Assembly (NCBI RefSeq): GCF_019392335.1
Contig: NZ_JAHXRQ010000015.1
Span: 1 to 64,000, forward strand
Length of the DNA: 64,000 nt
DNA from: Mameliella sp. CS4
GTDB lineage: Bacteria > Pseudomonadota > Alphaproteobacteria > Rhodobacterales > Rhodobacteraceae
Direction of reading: 5' to 3'
Below are positions 36,015 through 46,228 of this stretch, one piece after another. The number at the start of each line of letters is the position of its first letter. The stretch's first letter is position 1. The translations under genes were made by a program, and so were the position numbers. The notes beneath the pieces were generated by a model that did not search any database, was not told where the DNA came from, and worked only from the letters and a program-made list of their open reading frames with translations.

Positions 36015-36335
36015 TCAGGCGGCTTCGGCCTGCTGCGCCGCATGGCGGCGCTCGCTTTCTTCACGCGACAGGGCAACAGAGGTGCGGACACCTTTGCCCA
36101 CAAATTCCATCAGTCCCGAAACCACGCGTTCATTGGGGTCGATCCCGGCGCAGGACAGCACTTCGCGGCCATCGCGGGAGCGCGCCCAGCGGGCGATCTG
36201 TTCAGGGCCATTGCCGTACTTCTTGTCGTCGGCGATAGCATCGTCCAGTGCAGCCAGCACCACGGCGGCGAACAGCTTGCGGGCGCGGTTGCCTTGCTCT
36301 GCGTTGAACGCTGTGCTGTCAACGAAATCCTTCAT
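36015..36335 (-). CDS. DUF6280-family protein
   Basis: A 106-residue protein of a family seen almost only in Rhodobacterales; function unknown. Visible are MKDFVDSTAFNAEQGNRARK, LFAAVVLAALDDAIADDKKY and RDGREVLSCAGIDPNERVVS. A longer in-frame reading upstream to 36518 lacks family likeness, so the ATG at 36335 is chosen. It is followed by a good terminator and stands alone. Its presence supports the Rhodobacteraceae assignment. Confidence 0.82.
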   Translation of the reverse strand: MKDFVDSTAFNAEQGNRARKLFAAVVLAALDDAIADDKKYGNGPEQIARWARSRDGREVLSCAGIDPNERVVSGLMEFVGKGVRTSVALSREESERRHAAQQAEAA

Positions 36336-36550
36336 GTTTCGACCTTTGATTATTGCTCTTGTGTTTTCTGGCGTAACGGGGGTTATGGACCATTCGTTCC
36401 GATTCGGATACCCCGATTTGGCATAGCTCCCATGCGCCTCTTGCATGGCTTTCTGCAGGTGCAGCACGAGATACGTTGTCTTGCCAGACGCTAACAGGCC
36501 AGATATAGGAACCGTCAACTTATCATCAACCTTTTGCCACGGTTCTGACC

Positions 36551-37114
36551 ATGCCCAAGATCAACGGTAACGAAATCCGCCCCGGCAACGTGCTGGAACA
36601 TAACGACGGTCTATGGGTCGCGGTCAAAGTCGACCACGTCAAACCCGGCAAGGGCGGCGCCTTTGCCCAGGTCGAGATGAAGAACCTGCGCAATGGGTCC
36701 AAGCTGAACGAACGCTTCCGCAGCGCGGACAAGGTCGAGCGCGTGCGCCTGGAACAGAAGGACATGCAATTCCTCTACGAGAGTGACGGCATGCTGACCT
36801 TCATGGACACCGAGACATTCGATCAGGTCGAACTGCCCGCGGACATCCTTGGCGAACGCCGCCCCTTCCTGCAGGATGGCATGACCATCGTCGTGGAATT
36901 CTACGACACCGAGGCGCTGAACGCGACGCTGCCGCAAAAGGTGGTCTGCAAGATCGCCGAGACAGAGCCGGTGGTCAAAGGACAGACCGCGGCCAACAGC
37001 TTCAAGCCCGCCGTGCTGGACAATGGTGTGCGCATCACCGTGCCGCCCTTCGTCGGGCAGGACGAGGATATCGTCGTGAACACCGAAACGATGGAGTATT
37101 CCGAGCGCGCCTGA
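36551..37114 (+). CDS. efp: Translation elongation factor P
   Basis: Helps ribosomes stalled at proline runs. The 187 residues fit EF-P, with three beta-barrel domains. The modification loop is KPGKGGAF with Lys34, the residue beta-lysylated in many bacteria; the modifying enzymes are not in this window. The ending region is NGVRITVPPFVGQDEDIVVN. It is followed by a Rho-independent terminator that overlaps the next gene's ribosome site. Confidence 0.96.
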   Translation: MPKINGNEIRPGNVLEHNDGLWVAVKVDHVKPGKGGAFAQVEMKNLRNGSKLNERFRSADKVERVRLEQKDMQFLYESDGMLTFMDTETFDQVELPADILGERRPFLQDGMTIVVEFYDTEALNATLPQKVVCKIAETEPVVKGQTAANSFKPAVLDNGVRITVPPFVGQDEDIVVNTETMEYSERA

Positions 37115-37176
37115 CCTCGGGGCCCGCGCGCACATACCCCCGAAACTGCCGGGGGTGACATATCGATGACGAAAGG

Positions 37177-37206
37177 GCCTCCGGCGCAATGCCAGGAGGC
37201 TTTTTT
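37177..37206 (+). terminator. Terminator of efp that carries the next gene's ribosome site
   Basis: GCCTCC at 37177-37182 pairs with GGAGGC at 37195-37200 and is followed by six T. The right arm AGGAGG is also the ribosome binding site for the ATG at 37208. When the stem forms, that site would be hidden. Confidence 0.85.
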
Positions 37207-37207
37207 C

Positions 37208-37684
37208 ATGATCGACACCGCAAGCGACAGGGACATTCCCGCGTTGGCAGAGATGCTGTTCGCGCTCAATGCCCACCATGCCACCGACCTGCCGGGACGG
37301 TTCCACACCGAGGGGCCGCAGGGTGACCTGCAGGGGTTTTTCGCGGACAAGATGGCCGAAGGCGCCCGGGCGCTGGTCTACCGGACAGAGGGCGTCGCGC
37401 GCGCCTACCTGCTGTGGCAGGTGATCGACCAGCCCGCGACCGCGCTGGAACATGCCCGCAAACTGGCCCTGCTGGATCATATCTATGTCGCGCCGATCTG
37501 GCGGCACCGAGGGCTGGCCCGCCGTCTGATCGCCCGGTTCGAGGCCGAGAGCGCGGCGCTGGGCTGTACCTCGTGGGTGACCCGCGTCCATGCCTTCAAC
37601 GAAGCCAGTGCCGGGATGATGCAGGAGGCGGGGGCCAGTCTGGCGGTACAGGTCTTCGAAAAGCCGATTCAGGACCCCAGTTGA
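37208..37684 (+). CDS. GNAT-family N-acetyltransferase
   Basis: A 158-residue acetyltransferase. The acetyl-CoA binding motif is WRHRGLARRLIARFEAES near residues 98-115, with the beta4 segment LLDHIYVAPI before it and FNEASAGMMQEAGASLAVQV after. The chosen ATG follows AGGAGG; a longer reading at 37166 starts within the terminator stem. It overlaps the convergent kinase-like gene by 16 bases. The substrate is unknown. Confidence 0.82.
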   Translation: MIDTASDRDIPALAEMLFALNAHHATDLPGRFHTEGPQGDLQGFFADKMAEGARALVYRTEGVARAYLLWQVIDQPATALEHARKLALLDHIYVAPIWRHRGLARRLIARFEAESAALGCTSWVTRVHAFNEASAGMMQEAGASLAVQVFEKPIQDPS

Positions 37685-38469
37685 TCCAGCAATCCCTCGA
37701 CCAGGCCGCGATAGCCCGCGCCGAACAGGGACAGGTGCACCAGCGCGGGCCAGAGCTGGTAGACCGGTCGGCGTGTCTCGCGACCCGGGTCGCAGGCGCT
37801 GTATCCGGTCCAGAAAGCCGCGTCTGGCCGCCCGAAAAGCTCCAGCATGGTAAGGTCGACCTCGCCATGCCCGTGATAGCAGGCGGGGTCGATCAGGTAG
37901 GCTTGGTCGCCGGAAAAGAGCGCATTGCCGGTCCAGAGATCCCCGTGCAAGAGAGCGGGGGCAGGGGTCTTGGGCAGATGCTCTGGCAGGCGCGCGGCCA
38001 GCGCCTCGATGCGCCGTGCCAGCGGGGCGGGCAGATCGGGCACGAAGGGCATCAGCCTGCGGTCGGCCCAGAACGCGGGCCAGCTGTCACCGGGCGCGTT
38101 GTCGATCCGAACCTTCCCAAAGGCATAGTCCGCGCCCCAGCCATAGCGCGGCGCCTGTGTGGCGTGCAGCCGGGACAGAGCAACGCCCAGGGCGTGCCAG
38201 CCCTCTGGCGTGGGCCGCGTTTCCTCCAGCCATTCGAGGCACAGCAGATCGTCCCCGGCCCAGATCACCCGGGGCACAGCCGCCCCTGTTGCCCGCATGG
38301 CGGTCAGCATTCGGGCCTCGGTGCCCACCAGCGCCCCCAGCTTGACCGCCACCCGACGCCCATCCGCCAGGTCGGCCCTGAACACCTGCGAGAGGTCGCC
38401 GCCCTGCACGGGCATGGCACTGGCAACCCCGGCCCCCAGCGCCTGCGCGATGCGGGCCTGCCAGGTCAT
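37669..38469 (-). CDS. Fructosamine kinase-family protein
   Basis: A 266-residue protein of the FN3K family, which phosphorylates ketosamines so that glycated amino groups are released, or acts as a related kinase. The catalytic loop is LLHGDLWTGNALF, and the metal site is LIDPACYHGHGEVDLTM. ATP-binding residues lie near RVAVKLG. It overlaps the ygfZ gene by four bases (ATGA), so the two are an operon. Confidence 0.85.
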   Translation of the reverse strand: MTWQARIAQALGAGVASAMPVQGGDLSQVFRADLADGRRVAVKLGALVGTEARMLTAMRATGAAVPRVIWAGDDLLCLEWLEETRPTPEGWHALGVALSRLHATQAPRYGWGADYAFGKVRIDNAPGDSWPAFWADRRLMPFVPDLPAPLARRIEALAARLPEHLPKTPAPALLHGDLWTGNALFSGDQAYLIDPACYHGHGEVDLTMLELFGRPDAAFWTGYSACDPGRETRRPVYQLWPALVHLSLFGAGYRGLVEGLLDQLGS

Positions 38470-39203
38470 TGCGCCAGGCGCACCACGGCATCCCCGGCCC
38501 GCATGTCATCCTTGGCCCGATCGAACCGAAGATAGGCGATGCCACGCCCCTCGGCTTGGGTGTAAAGTGTCCCGGCGGTTTTCTCGCCGGCCATGATCTC
38601 GGTGCCCACGGGCGCGGAGCCCTCGACCTCGACCGTGACCAGCCCCTTGCGCAGTTCGGTCTTGTGCTTCATCCGCGCGGTGACTTCCTGGCCCACGAAA
38701 CATCCCTTGCGGAAATCGACCCCGTGCAGTCGTTCGAACCCGGCTTCGAGGATGAAGGTATCTGGCGTCAGCTCGACACCGGTCCTGGGCACGCAGGCGG
38801 CCACGCGCAGGGCTTCCCAGTCCGCCGTTTCGCCCGCCTGTCCGGCATAGCCCCGCCAGCCAAGCGAGGGGTGGCGGGGATCGGCAAATGCGCCCTCCGG
38901 CGGCTCTCCGATGCCCCGGCTGACGGTCAGGTCGGTTTCCTCGATCTCCAGCGGGCGGCGCAGCTTGTACATGGTCAGCCGCTGCAGGACCGAGGGCGCC
39001 TGGTCCGCGTCCAGATCCAGCAGCACGTTCTCACCCTCGGGCACCATGAAGAAATCGGCCAGGTACTTGCCCTGTGGCGTCAGCAGGGCGGTATAGACCA
39101 TCCCCCGGTCCAGCCCGGAGACATCGTTTGTCACCAATCCCTGAAGGAAGTCGCGTGCCTCGGCGCCGCGCACCCGCAGGAGCTTTCGCTTTTCGTCTGC
39201 CAT
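38466..39203 (-). CDS. ygfZ: Folate-binding protein YgfZ/GcvT-like
   Basis: A 245-residue protein of the YgfZ/COG0354 family, which helps make or repair iron-sulfur enzymes using tetrahydrofolate. The hallmark KGCFVGQEVTARMKHK with its conserved cysteine is near residues 166-181. Folate-site segments at the N-terminus are FLQGLVTNDVSGL and LTPQGKYLADFFMVPEG. The ATG at 39203 is chosen over the long upstream extension, which has no family likeness. It is coupled to the downstream kinase gene. Confidence 0.88.
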   Translation of the reverse strand: MADEKRKLLRVRGAEARDFLQGLVTNDVSGLDRGMVYTALLTPQGKYLADFFMVPEGENVLLDLDADQAPSVLQRLTMYKLRRPLEIEETDLTVSRGIGEPPEGAFADPRHPSLGWRGYAGQAGETADWEALRVAACVPRTGVELTPDTFILEAGFERLHGVDFRKGCFVGQEVTARMKHKTELRKGLVTVEVEGSAPVGTEIMAGEKTAGTLYTQAEGRGIAYLRFDRAKDDMRAGDAVVRLAQ

Positions 39204-39263
39204 TCGCTTTTCCTTTTGCCTTTGGGTCGCATATAGGCGCCTAGGCAACAAGCGAACAGGCCA

Positions 39264-39941
39264 ATGCGTGCACCGATTTCCATTGTGATCCCCACCCTCG
39301 ACGCCGATGGTGGCCTGCCGGCCTGTCTGGGCTGTCTTGGAGAAGGGTTGCACGCCGGGCTGATCCGCGAACTTGTGATCAGCGACGGTGGCTCTGGCGA
39401 TGCGACCCTGCGCATCGCGGAACAGGCGGGCGCGCGGATCGTGACCGGCGCGCCTTCGCGCGGGGGGCAGATCGGGCGCGGAATCGCAACGGCAGAGGCC
39501 GACTGGCTGCTTGTTCTCCATGCCGACACCCACCTGGCAGAGGGGTGGGCGCAGGCGGTACTGCCCGTGCTGACGCAGCCCGGCGCCTGGCACTTCAGGC
39601 TGCGGTTCGATGCGAACGGACTCATGCCGCGCTGGGTTGCGGGCTGGGCCAACCTGCGGTCGCGGTTGTTTCGCCTGCCCTATGGCGACCAGGGTTTGCT
39701 GATCCACCGCGACGTGTTGGAGGCGGTCGGCGGCTATCCGGACCTGCCCCTGATGGAGGATGTGGCCCTGGCCCGGCGCCTGAAACGTCGCCTGCGCGCC
39801 TTGCCCGCGACCGCCGTGACCTCGGCCGAGAAATACCGCCGCCAGGGCTGGTTGCGGCGCGGGGCGTACAACCTTGGCACGCTGGCGCGCTATTTCGCGG
39901 GGGGCGATGTGGCCCGGCTGGCGCGACGTTACCGGCGGTAG
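39264..39941 (+). CDS. Family-2 glycosyltransferase, TIGR04283 type
   Basis: A 225-residue glycosyltransferase of the GT-A fold. Segments are ISIVIPTLDADGGLPACLGCL, ELVISDGGSGDATLRIAEQAG, GGQIGRGIATAEADWLLVLHAD (the metal-binding HADT) and PYGDQGLLIHRDVLEAVGGYPD. This subfamily is linked to arsenosugar biosynthesis in some bacteria, but no other arsenic genes are in the window. Divergent from ygfZ. Confidence 0.82.
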   Translation: MRAPISIVIPTLDADGGLPACLGCLGEGLHAGLIRELVISDGGSGDATLRIAEQAGARIVTGAPSRGGQIGRGIATAEADWLLVLHADTHLAEGWAQAVLPVLTQPGAWHFRLRFDANGLMPRWVAGWANLRSRLFRLPYGDQGLLIHRDVLEAVGGYPDLPLMEDVALARRLKRRLRALPATAVTSAEKYRRQGWLRRGAYNLGTLARYFAGGDVARLARRYRR

Positions 39942-39950
39942 GCGAAAGGC

Positions 39951-41705
39951 TTACTCTGCCTCGTCGAACTGCAGGCGGTAGAGATCGGCATAGGCGCCGC
40001 CCCGGGCAATCAGCTCATCGTGGGTGCCCGTCTCGACGACCCGGCCCGCTTCCATGACAACGATCCGGTCGGCGTTGCGCACGGTCGACAGCCGGTGTGC
40101 GATCACCAGCGTCGTGCGCCCCTCGGACAGGCGTTCCAATGCCGCCTGCACCACGGCCTCGGACTGGGCGTCCAGCGCGCTTGTCGCCTCGTCCAGAAGC
40201 AGCACGGGCGTGTCACGCAGCAAGGCCCGGGCGATGGCGACACGCTGGCGCTGGCCACCGGACAGGCGAGAACCGCGCGTGCCGACCTGTGTGTCCAGCC
40301 CCGCTTCCAGCCGCGGCAGGAAGTCCGAGACATGCGCCGCATCCAGGGCCTGCTGCAGGTCCGCCTCGGGCACCTCGCGGTCCAGGACGATGTTGTCGCG
40401 CAGGCTTTCGTCGAAAAGCAGCGCCTCCTGGCTGACGACAGAGATCATGCCGCGCAGATCCGCTAGCCGCAGGGAGGCCACCGGCACGCCACCTATTTCC
40501 ACCGCGCCCGCCTGCGGGTCGGCCATGCGTGTCAGCAGGTTGAAGACCGTCGATTTCCCCGCACCGGAGGCCCCGACCAGCGCCGTGGTCTGCCCCGGCG
40601 CCGCCTCAAGCGTCATGCCGCGCAAAACCTGCGCCTCGCCATAGCTGAGGTCCACGTCCCGCAGGGTGATCCCGGGCACGCCGACGGGCCGGGGCAGGGG
40701 GCTGTCCGGGTCGCGCATGGCGGGCTGCGTGTTCAGCATCTCGATGATCCGCTCGATCGAGGCGGCGGCCACCTGCCAGACGCCGGACACGGCACCGAGG
40801 CGACGCAGGGGTTCAAACGCCAGGCCGATGGCCGTGAAGAAGGCCATGAAATCGCCTACGGTCTTTTCGCCGGCCAGGATCTCTCCGCCGCCGAACCACA
40901 GCACGCCGACAAAGCCGATCCCCGACATCAGGTCTATCAACCCGGGCAGAGAGGCCTGCCCGGCGGCGCTGCGTGTCTCGACCCGGATGCGGGCCCGCGT
41001 CAGGTGGCGGTATTTCCCCGCCATCCAGCCTTCCAGCCGGTTGAGCTTGACCGGTGTGATGCCGTGAAAGACCTCGTTCAGACGGGTCGACAGGCGCGCG
41101 GCGATATCGCGGACCTCGCGCGCGTTCCCTCGCACGAACCGTTGCAGCAGCACCGAGGGAAAGACCAGAAGCGGTGCGCCGATCAGTGCGACCAGCGTCC
41201 AGCGCCAGTCGATCGCCAACGCCACGCCGAACAGCGAGATCAGCGCGACGACGTCGCGGCCAGCGCCGGTGACCAGCGTGCTCCAGACCTTGGCAATCGC
41301 GTTCACGTCGCCTTCGACCCGCTGGATCAGGTAGCCCGGTCCGTGTTCCTGGTGAAACCCGGGATCCAGCCGCATCAGGTGTTCCAGCAGGTCCTGCCGA
41401 ATGTCGCCCATCGACATCTGCGAGACCCGAGTCAGCAGCACCTTCTGCACCACGCTGGCCACGGCCCGCACGAAAAAGATCGCCATGACCGCCAGTCCGA
41501 CCCAGACCAGCGCATCCGAATTGCCGCCGACAAAGACATCGTCGAACATCGGCTTCATCATGTAGCTGAGCAGGCCGAACATGCTGCCTTCGATGGACAT
41601 GAAAACCATCGCCAGCGCCATCAGCCCGGCGTAGCGTTTCAGGTAGTGCCGCCAGAGCCAGCGAAACAGGCCCTTCCGGTTGGGTTCGCCCTTTGGACTA
41701 GCCAC
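39951..41705 (-). CDS. ABC exporter, MsbA/lipid-A type
   Basis: A 584-residue half-transporter. Six membrane helices precede an ATPase domain with Walker A GASGAGKST near 379-387, signature LSGGQRQRVAIARAL, Walker B PVLLLDEATSALD and switch histidine LVIAHRLSTV. The layout suits a homodimeric lipid or drug flippase. It overlaps the phosphatase gene by eight bases. Essential MsbA cannot be told from a related exporter by sequence alone. Confidence 0.88.
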   Translation of the reverse strand: MASPKGEPNRKGLFRWLWRHYLKRYAGLMALAMVFMSIEGSMFGLLSYMMKPMFDDVFVGGNSDALVWVGLAVMAIFFVRAVASVVQKVLLTRVSQMSMGDIRQDLLEHLMRLDPGFHQEHGPGYLIQRVEGDVNAIAKVWSTLVTGAGRDVVALISLFGVALAIDWRWTLVALIGAPLLVFPSVLLQRFVRGNAREVRDIAARLSTRLNEVFHGITPVKLNRLEGWMAGKYRHLTRARIRVETRSAAGQASLPGLIDLMSGIGFVGVLWFGGGEILAGEKTVGDFMAFFTAIGLAFEPLRRLGAVSGVWQVAAASIERIIEMLNTQPAMRDPDSPLPRPVGVPGITLRDVDLSYGEAQVLRGMTLEAAPGQTTALVGASGAGKSTVFNLLTRMADPQAGAVEIGGVPVASLRLADLRGMISVVSQEALLFDESLRDNIVLDREVPEADLQQALDAAHVSDFLPRLEAGLDTQVGTRGSRLSGGQRQRVAIARALLRDTPVLLLDEATSALDAQSEAVVQAALERLSEGRTTLVIAHRLSTVRNADRIVVMEAGRVVETGTHDELIARGGAYADLYRLQFDEAE

Positions 41706-42411
41706 CCATCATCTCCCGCGCGCAGTCGATTTCGGGGCGCCGTGCTTCCCAGGCAGGCTGGATCGCCTTGGCCCTGTACTCGGTCCGGATCCAGTCCTCG
41801 AAGCCGATTTCGCCCAGACCCTGGCGCGCCTCGAAGACGCGCAGGACGTAGTCCTGCACCCCGGTCTTGGTGAAATCCAGGTGCATGTAGCGGATGCTCA
41901 GCTGCTTCTTGGCCTCCGCGATGGGGGCGTGTTCGAAGATCAGCAGGTACATGGCCGCGACGAAACCGGCCCGGTCGGCCCCGGACTTGCAGTGGAACAT
42001 CATCGGCCGTTCCGCGGCCCGTAGGGCGTCGATCACGCCGATGATCCGTTTGCGCGGCGCGGCCTCGCGTGCCCAGAGCTTGGCATCGACCAAGGTCATG
42101 CCAAGCGCCTCGACGCTTTCCTTTTCAAAGAGGTAGTGGGCGTAGGTGTCTTCGCCGCGCAGGTTGACGACAGTCCGGATGCCCATCGCGGCATAGCGTT
42201 CGAACCGTCGATGTGTCGGCTGGTTCGACCTGTAAACTCCCGGCGCGATCTGAAAGAAATTGGTCCAGAGCACGCGCAGAAAGGCATGGTCGAACAGGTT
42301 GTAGTGCAGGGACGACCAGCGCCGTGTCTCGGGCGTCGAGATATCAGTGCCAAACGAGCGGCGCAGCCTGCGCTCCGCCTTGTCCAGCCTGCTCCAGAGT
42401 TTTGCCAGCAT
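41698..42411 (-). CDS. Dual-specificity/tyrosine phosphatase-like protein
   Basis: A 237-residue cytoplasmic phosphatase. The active-site loop HCKSGADRAG has the C-x5-R pattern, near residues 138-147. It has TVVNLRGED upstream, the general pattern of tyrosine phosphatase family proteins. Its C-terminus overlaps the start of the ABC exporter gene by eight bases; a link to lipid A or capsule control is possible but inferred. Confidence 0.8.
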   Translation of the reverse strand: MLAKLWSRLDKAERRLRRSFGTDISTPETRRWSSLHYNLFDHAFLRVLWTNFFQIAPGVYRSNQPTHRRFERYAAMGIRTVVNLRGEDTYAHYLFEKESVEALGMTLVDAKLWAREAAPRKRIIGVIDALRAAERPMMFHCKSGADRAGFVAAMYLLIFEHAPIAEAKKQLSIRYMHLDFTKTGVQDYVLRVFEARQGLGEIGFEDWIRTEYRAKAIQPAWEARRPEIDCAREMMGG

Positions 42412-42539
42412 GCGCGATAGGATCCCCGACGTTCAGGCGCGCGGTTTACGCGGCATTCCGCGGCCTGTCCAGCAAGGGCAGATATTGACGGCAGGGCGCC
42501 GCCCGTTAACGTCGCGCCGCACAGTTACAGGAGTCGCCC

Positions 42540-43733
42540 ATGCCCTTGTCCAACGGCCGCCCTCACATGGCCCTGCCGGGGCCGTCGATGATGCCCGACC
42601 GCGTTTTGCAGGCGATGCGCCGCCCGGCGCCCGACATCTATTCGCCGGAACTGCATCAGATGGTGGCTGGCATCGTTCCCGACCTTGCCCATGTGGCGCA
42701 GACAAAGGGACAGGTGGCGATGTATATCTGCAACGGCCACGGCGCCTGGGAGGCGGCCCTGTCCAATACCGTGGCCCCGGGCGAGGCGGTGCTTGCGCCC
42801 ACCACCGGTGCCTTCGGTCACGGTTGGGCCGAGATGGCCCAGGGGCTGGGCGCCGAGGTCGAGATCATCGACCACGGTCGCACGGCACCGATTGACCCCG
42901 AGCGGGTCCGCGCCGCCCTGCTGGCGGACAAGGGCCAGCGCATCAAGGCGGTGCTGGCGGTGCATGTCGATACCTCGTCTTCCGTTCGGTCGGACATCGC
43001 CGCGTTGCGCGCCGTACTGGACGAGACCGGACACCCGGCGTTGTTGATGGTCGATTGTATCGCCTCGCTGGGCTGCGACGAGTTTCGCATGGACGCCTGG
43101 GGGGCCGACGTCATGGTGACCGGCTCGCAAAAGGGGCTGATGGTGCCGCCGGGGCTGGGCTTTGTCTTTTTCAACGCCCGCGCGGCGGAGGTGCGCCGCG
43201 CCATGCCGCGCGTCTCGCGCTACTGGGACTGGGGGCCGCGCGCGGATCCGGCGATGTTCTACCAGTATTTCGGGGGCACTGCGCCCACGCACCACCTTTA
43301 TGGCCTGCGCGCCGCGCTGGACATGATCCGCGAGGAAGGGATCGAGTCGATCTGGGCGCGCCATGCCACCCTGGCGCAGGCGATCTGGGCCGCGGGCGAG
43401 GCCTGGGCCGAGGACGGCCCGTTCCGCTTGAACGTGCCGGAGCGCGCGCATCGCTCGCACGCTGTGACGGCAGCGCAGCTTGGCGCGCCGCTGGGGGACC
43501 GTTTGCGCCACTGGTGCCGTGACGAGGCGGGCCTGGTGCTGGGCGTCGGGCTGCGCGTCGGCGATCCGGAGGACCCCACCGGCTCGGGCTATTTCCGCTT
43601 CGGCCACATGGGGCATGTGAACGCGCATGGCATCCTTGGCCTGATTGGCACGGTCGAGGCCGGGCTGACGGCGCTGGAAATCCCTCACGGGGCAGGGGCG
43701 GTGGAGGCTGCCGTCAAGGTCGTGACAGGGTAA
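42540..43733 (+). CDS. Class-V aminotransferase (serine/alanine-glyoxylate type)
   Basis: A PLP enzyme of 397 residues. The fold-type-I segments are visible, with the PLP-lysine in VTGSQKGLMVPPGLG (residues ~194-208) and an aspartate in LLMVDCIASLG before it. This class moves the amino group of serine or alanine to glyoxylate, in the serine cycle or photorespiration-like routes. No neighbour shows which. It is divergent from the phosphatase gene. Confidence 0.88.
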   Translation: MPLSNGRPHMALPGPSMMPDRVLQAMRRPAPDIYSPELHQMVAGIVPDLAHVAQTKGQVAMYICNGHGAWEAALSNTVAPGEAVLAPTTGAFGHGWAEMAQGLGAEVEIIDHGRTAPIDPERVRAALLADKGQRIKAVLAVHVDTSSSVRSDIAALRAVLDETGHPALLMVDCIASLGCDEFRMDAWGADVMVTGSQKGLMVPPGLGFVFFNARAAEVRRAMPRVSRYWDWGPRADPAMFYQYFGGTAPTHHLYGLRAALDMIREEGIESIWARHATLAQAIWAAGEAWAEDGPFRLNVPERAHRSHAVTAAQLGAPLGDRLRHWCRDEAGLVLGVGLRVGDPEDPTGSGYFRFGHMGHVNAHGILGLIGTVEAGLTALEIPHGAGAVEAAVKVVTG

Positions 43734-43776
43734 AAGACGCGGCGTCGGCTCTGCTGTCGTCGCGACAGATGAGAGA

Positions 43777-44452
<676 letters not shown>

Positions 44453-44460
<8 letters not shown>

Positions 44461-45739
44461 AGCGCAGCGCCTCCACCGGGTTCATCCGGGCCGCGCGCCG
44501 GGCCGGAAAAATCGTGACGATGAAACTCAGCCCCAGGGACAGGCCCACCGCCGACAGCACGTCCTTGAGGTGCAACTCGGCGGGCAGGGCATAGATACCC
44601 CGGATAGACGGATCCCAGACCCCGCCGCCGGAAAGGTAGTTCACGGCGGCAAAGATCGGGTCGATGTAGATTGCGAAAAGGCACCCCAGGAGAACCCCCA
44701 GCGCCGTGCCGATCAGCCCGGTGAAAGAGCCGCAGATGAAGAAGACGCGCATGATGGACCCTTCGGTCAGCCCCATCGTGCGCAGGATGCCGATGTCGCG
44801 GCCCTTGTTTTTGACCAGCATGATGAGGCCGGAGACGATATTCATGGTCGCAATCAGCACCAGGACTGACAGGATCACGAACATCACGTTATCCTCGATG
44901 TCCAGCGCCCGCAGGAAACCGCCGCTGGCATCCTGCCATGTCCAGACCAGCGCGCCGGGGCCTGCTGCCTCGCCAATGGCGCGGGTGTATTGCTCGACCT
45001 GTTCGGGGTCCTCGACAGTGATTTCCAGCTCGTCCGCAACGCCCTCGCGGTTGAAATACAGCTGCGCCTCCTCGAAGGGCATGTAGACCCGCGTGCGGTC
45101 GATGTCATAGCGCCCGGCGGTAAAGATATAGGTGACCTGGTAACTCTTGACCCGCGGGCTGACCCCGAACGGCGTCTTGACCCCGTTGGGAGAGATCAGG
45201 TCGATACTGTCGCCCAGCCCCACGCCCAGCACCTGCGCCACGCCTGACCCGATGGCGATCCCCATGTCGAAATCCACGATATTGCCGATACCGGTTTCCA
45301 TGTCGGCGATGCGCGGGATCTCGATCAGGTCGGCCTCGGCGATGCCGAAGACTTCGACACCCGCGTTGCGGCCCTTGCCCGTGGCCATGACCTGCCCCTT
45401 GACCAGCGGGGCCACACGGGTCACGCCGTCGACTTGGCGCACGCGCTCGGCCATTGCCTGATAATCGGGCAGGGTGCGCGTCGGCTGGCCATCCTCGCCG
45501 GTGCGCTGAATGTGGTAGACTGTGACATGGGCATTCGCACCGACGATGGTATCGACGAATTCCGCCCGAAAACCCGACCGGACCGCCAGCGTCGCGATCA
45601 GCGCAAAGACCGCCAGCGTGATTCCGATCAGCGAAATCCAGGTCATGACCGACACGCCGCCTTCGGCGCGCTTGGCGCGCAGATAGCGCCAGGCGATCAT
45701 CCATTCGAAAGGGGCGAAAGGCGGCGGCTGGCGCGTCAT
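44453..45739 (-). CDS. lolC: Lipoprotein-releasing system permease LolC/LolE
   Basis: A 428-residue membrane component with an N-terminal helix (TWISLIGITLAVFALIATLA), a large periplasmic domain and three C-terminal helices including LIGTALGVLLGCLFAIYI. The C-terminus ends RMNPVEALRYE, typical of MacB/LolC-type permeases. Only one permease gene is present, so this is probably the LolF-like single form used as a homodimer in some alphaproteobacteria (inference). Confidence 0.9.
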
Positions 45740-45868
45740 CTGCGATCTTTCTTGTGCTGCTCGCGCGGGAAACTGGCCTTTTGCCCCGCCGGGGTCAAGC
45801 TGTGGTGGCGCTTGTGAGCGGGCCGGCGCAGGTCTATCCTTGGATCATCCCAACAGCGGAGCTGCCCC

Positions 45869-46198
45869 ATGCCCGACTTCAGCCGCCTGACCGAGGCGCA
45901 GATCCGCAAAGCAGAGGCCGAAGGCAAGCTTCGAAACCTCGAAGGTGAGGGCAAGCCCCTGCCGCAGCGGCCCGGCGATGCGCTGATCGACGCGGGTGAG
46001 GCGGTCGGCTATCGCATCATGGCCGAGGCCGGTGCCTTGCCCGAGGAAGTGGGCCTGAAGGCGCAACTGGATGCCGCCCGGGTCGACTGGCAGCGGGCCT
46101 CTGATCCGGACGACAAGAAGCGTCTGATGGGCCGCATCGCGGATTTGCAGATGCGGTACGAAATCGCCCGGGACGCGCGGCGCAAATTCATGCGTTGA
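45869..46198 (+). CDS. DUF1992 (DnaJ C28 homologue-like) protein
   Basis: A 109-residue protein with the DUF1992 pattern AEAEGKLRNLEGEGKPLPQR near its N-terminus. The remainder is helical and charged. The function is unknown. It is followed 30 bases later by an aminotransferase gene. Confidence 0.75.
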   Translation: MPDFSRLTEAQIRKAEAEGKLRNLEGEGKPLPQRPGDALIDAGEAVGYRIMAEAGALPEEVGLKAQLDAARVDWQRASDPDDKKRLMGRIADLQMRYEIARDARRKFMR

Positions 46199-46228
46199 CG
46201 CGGGCCGTGCGCGTTTCATAAATGCGCC

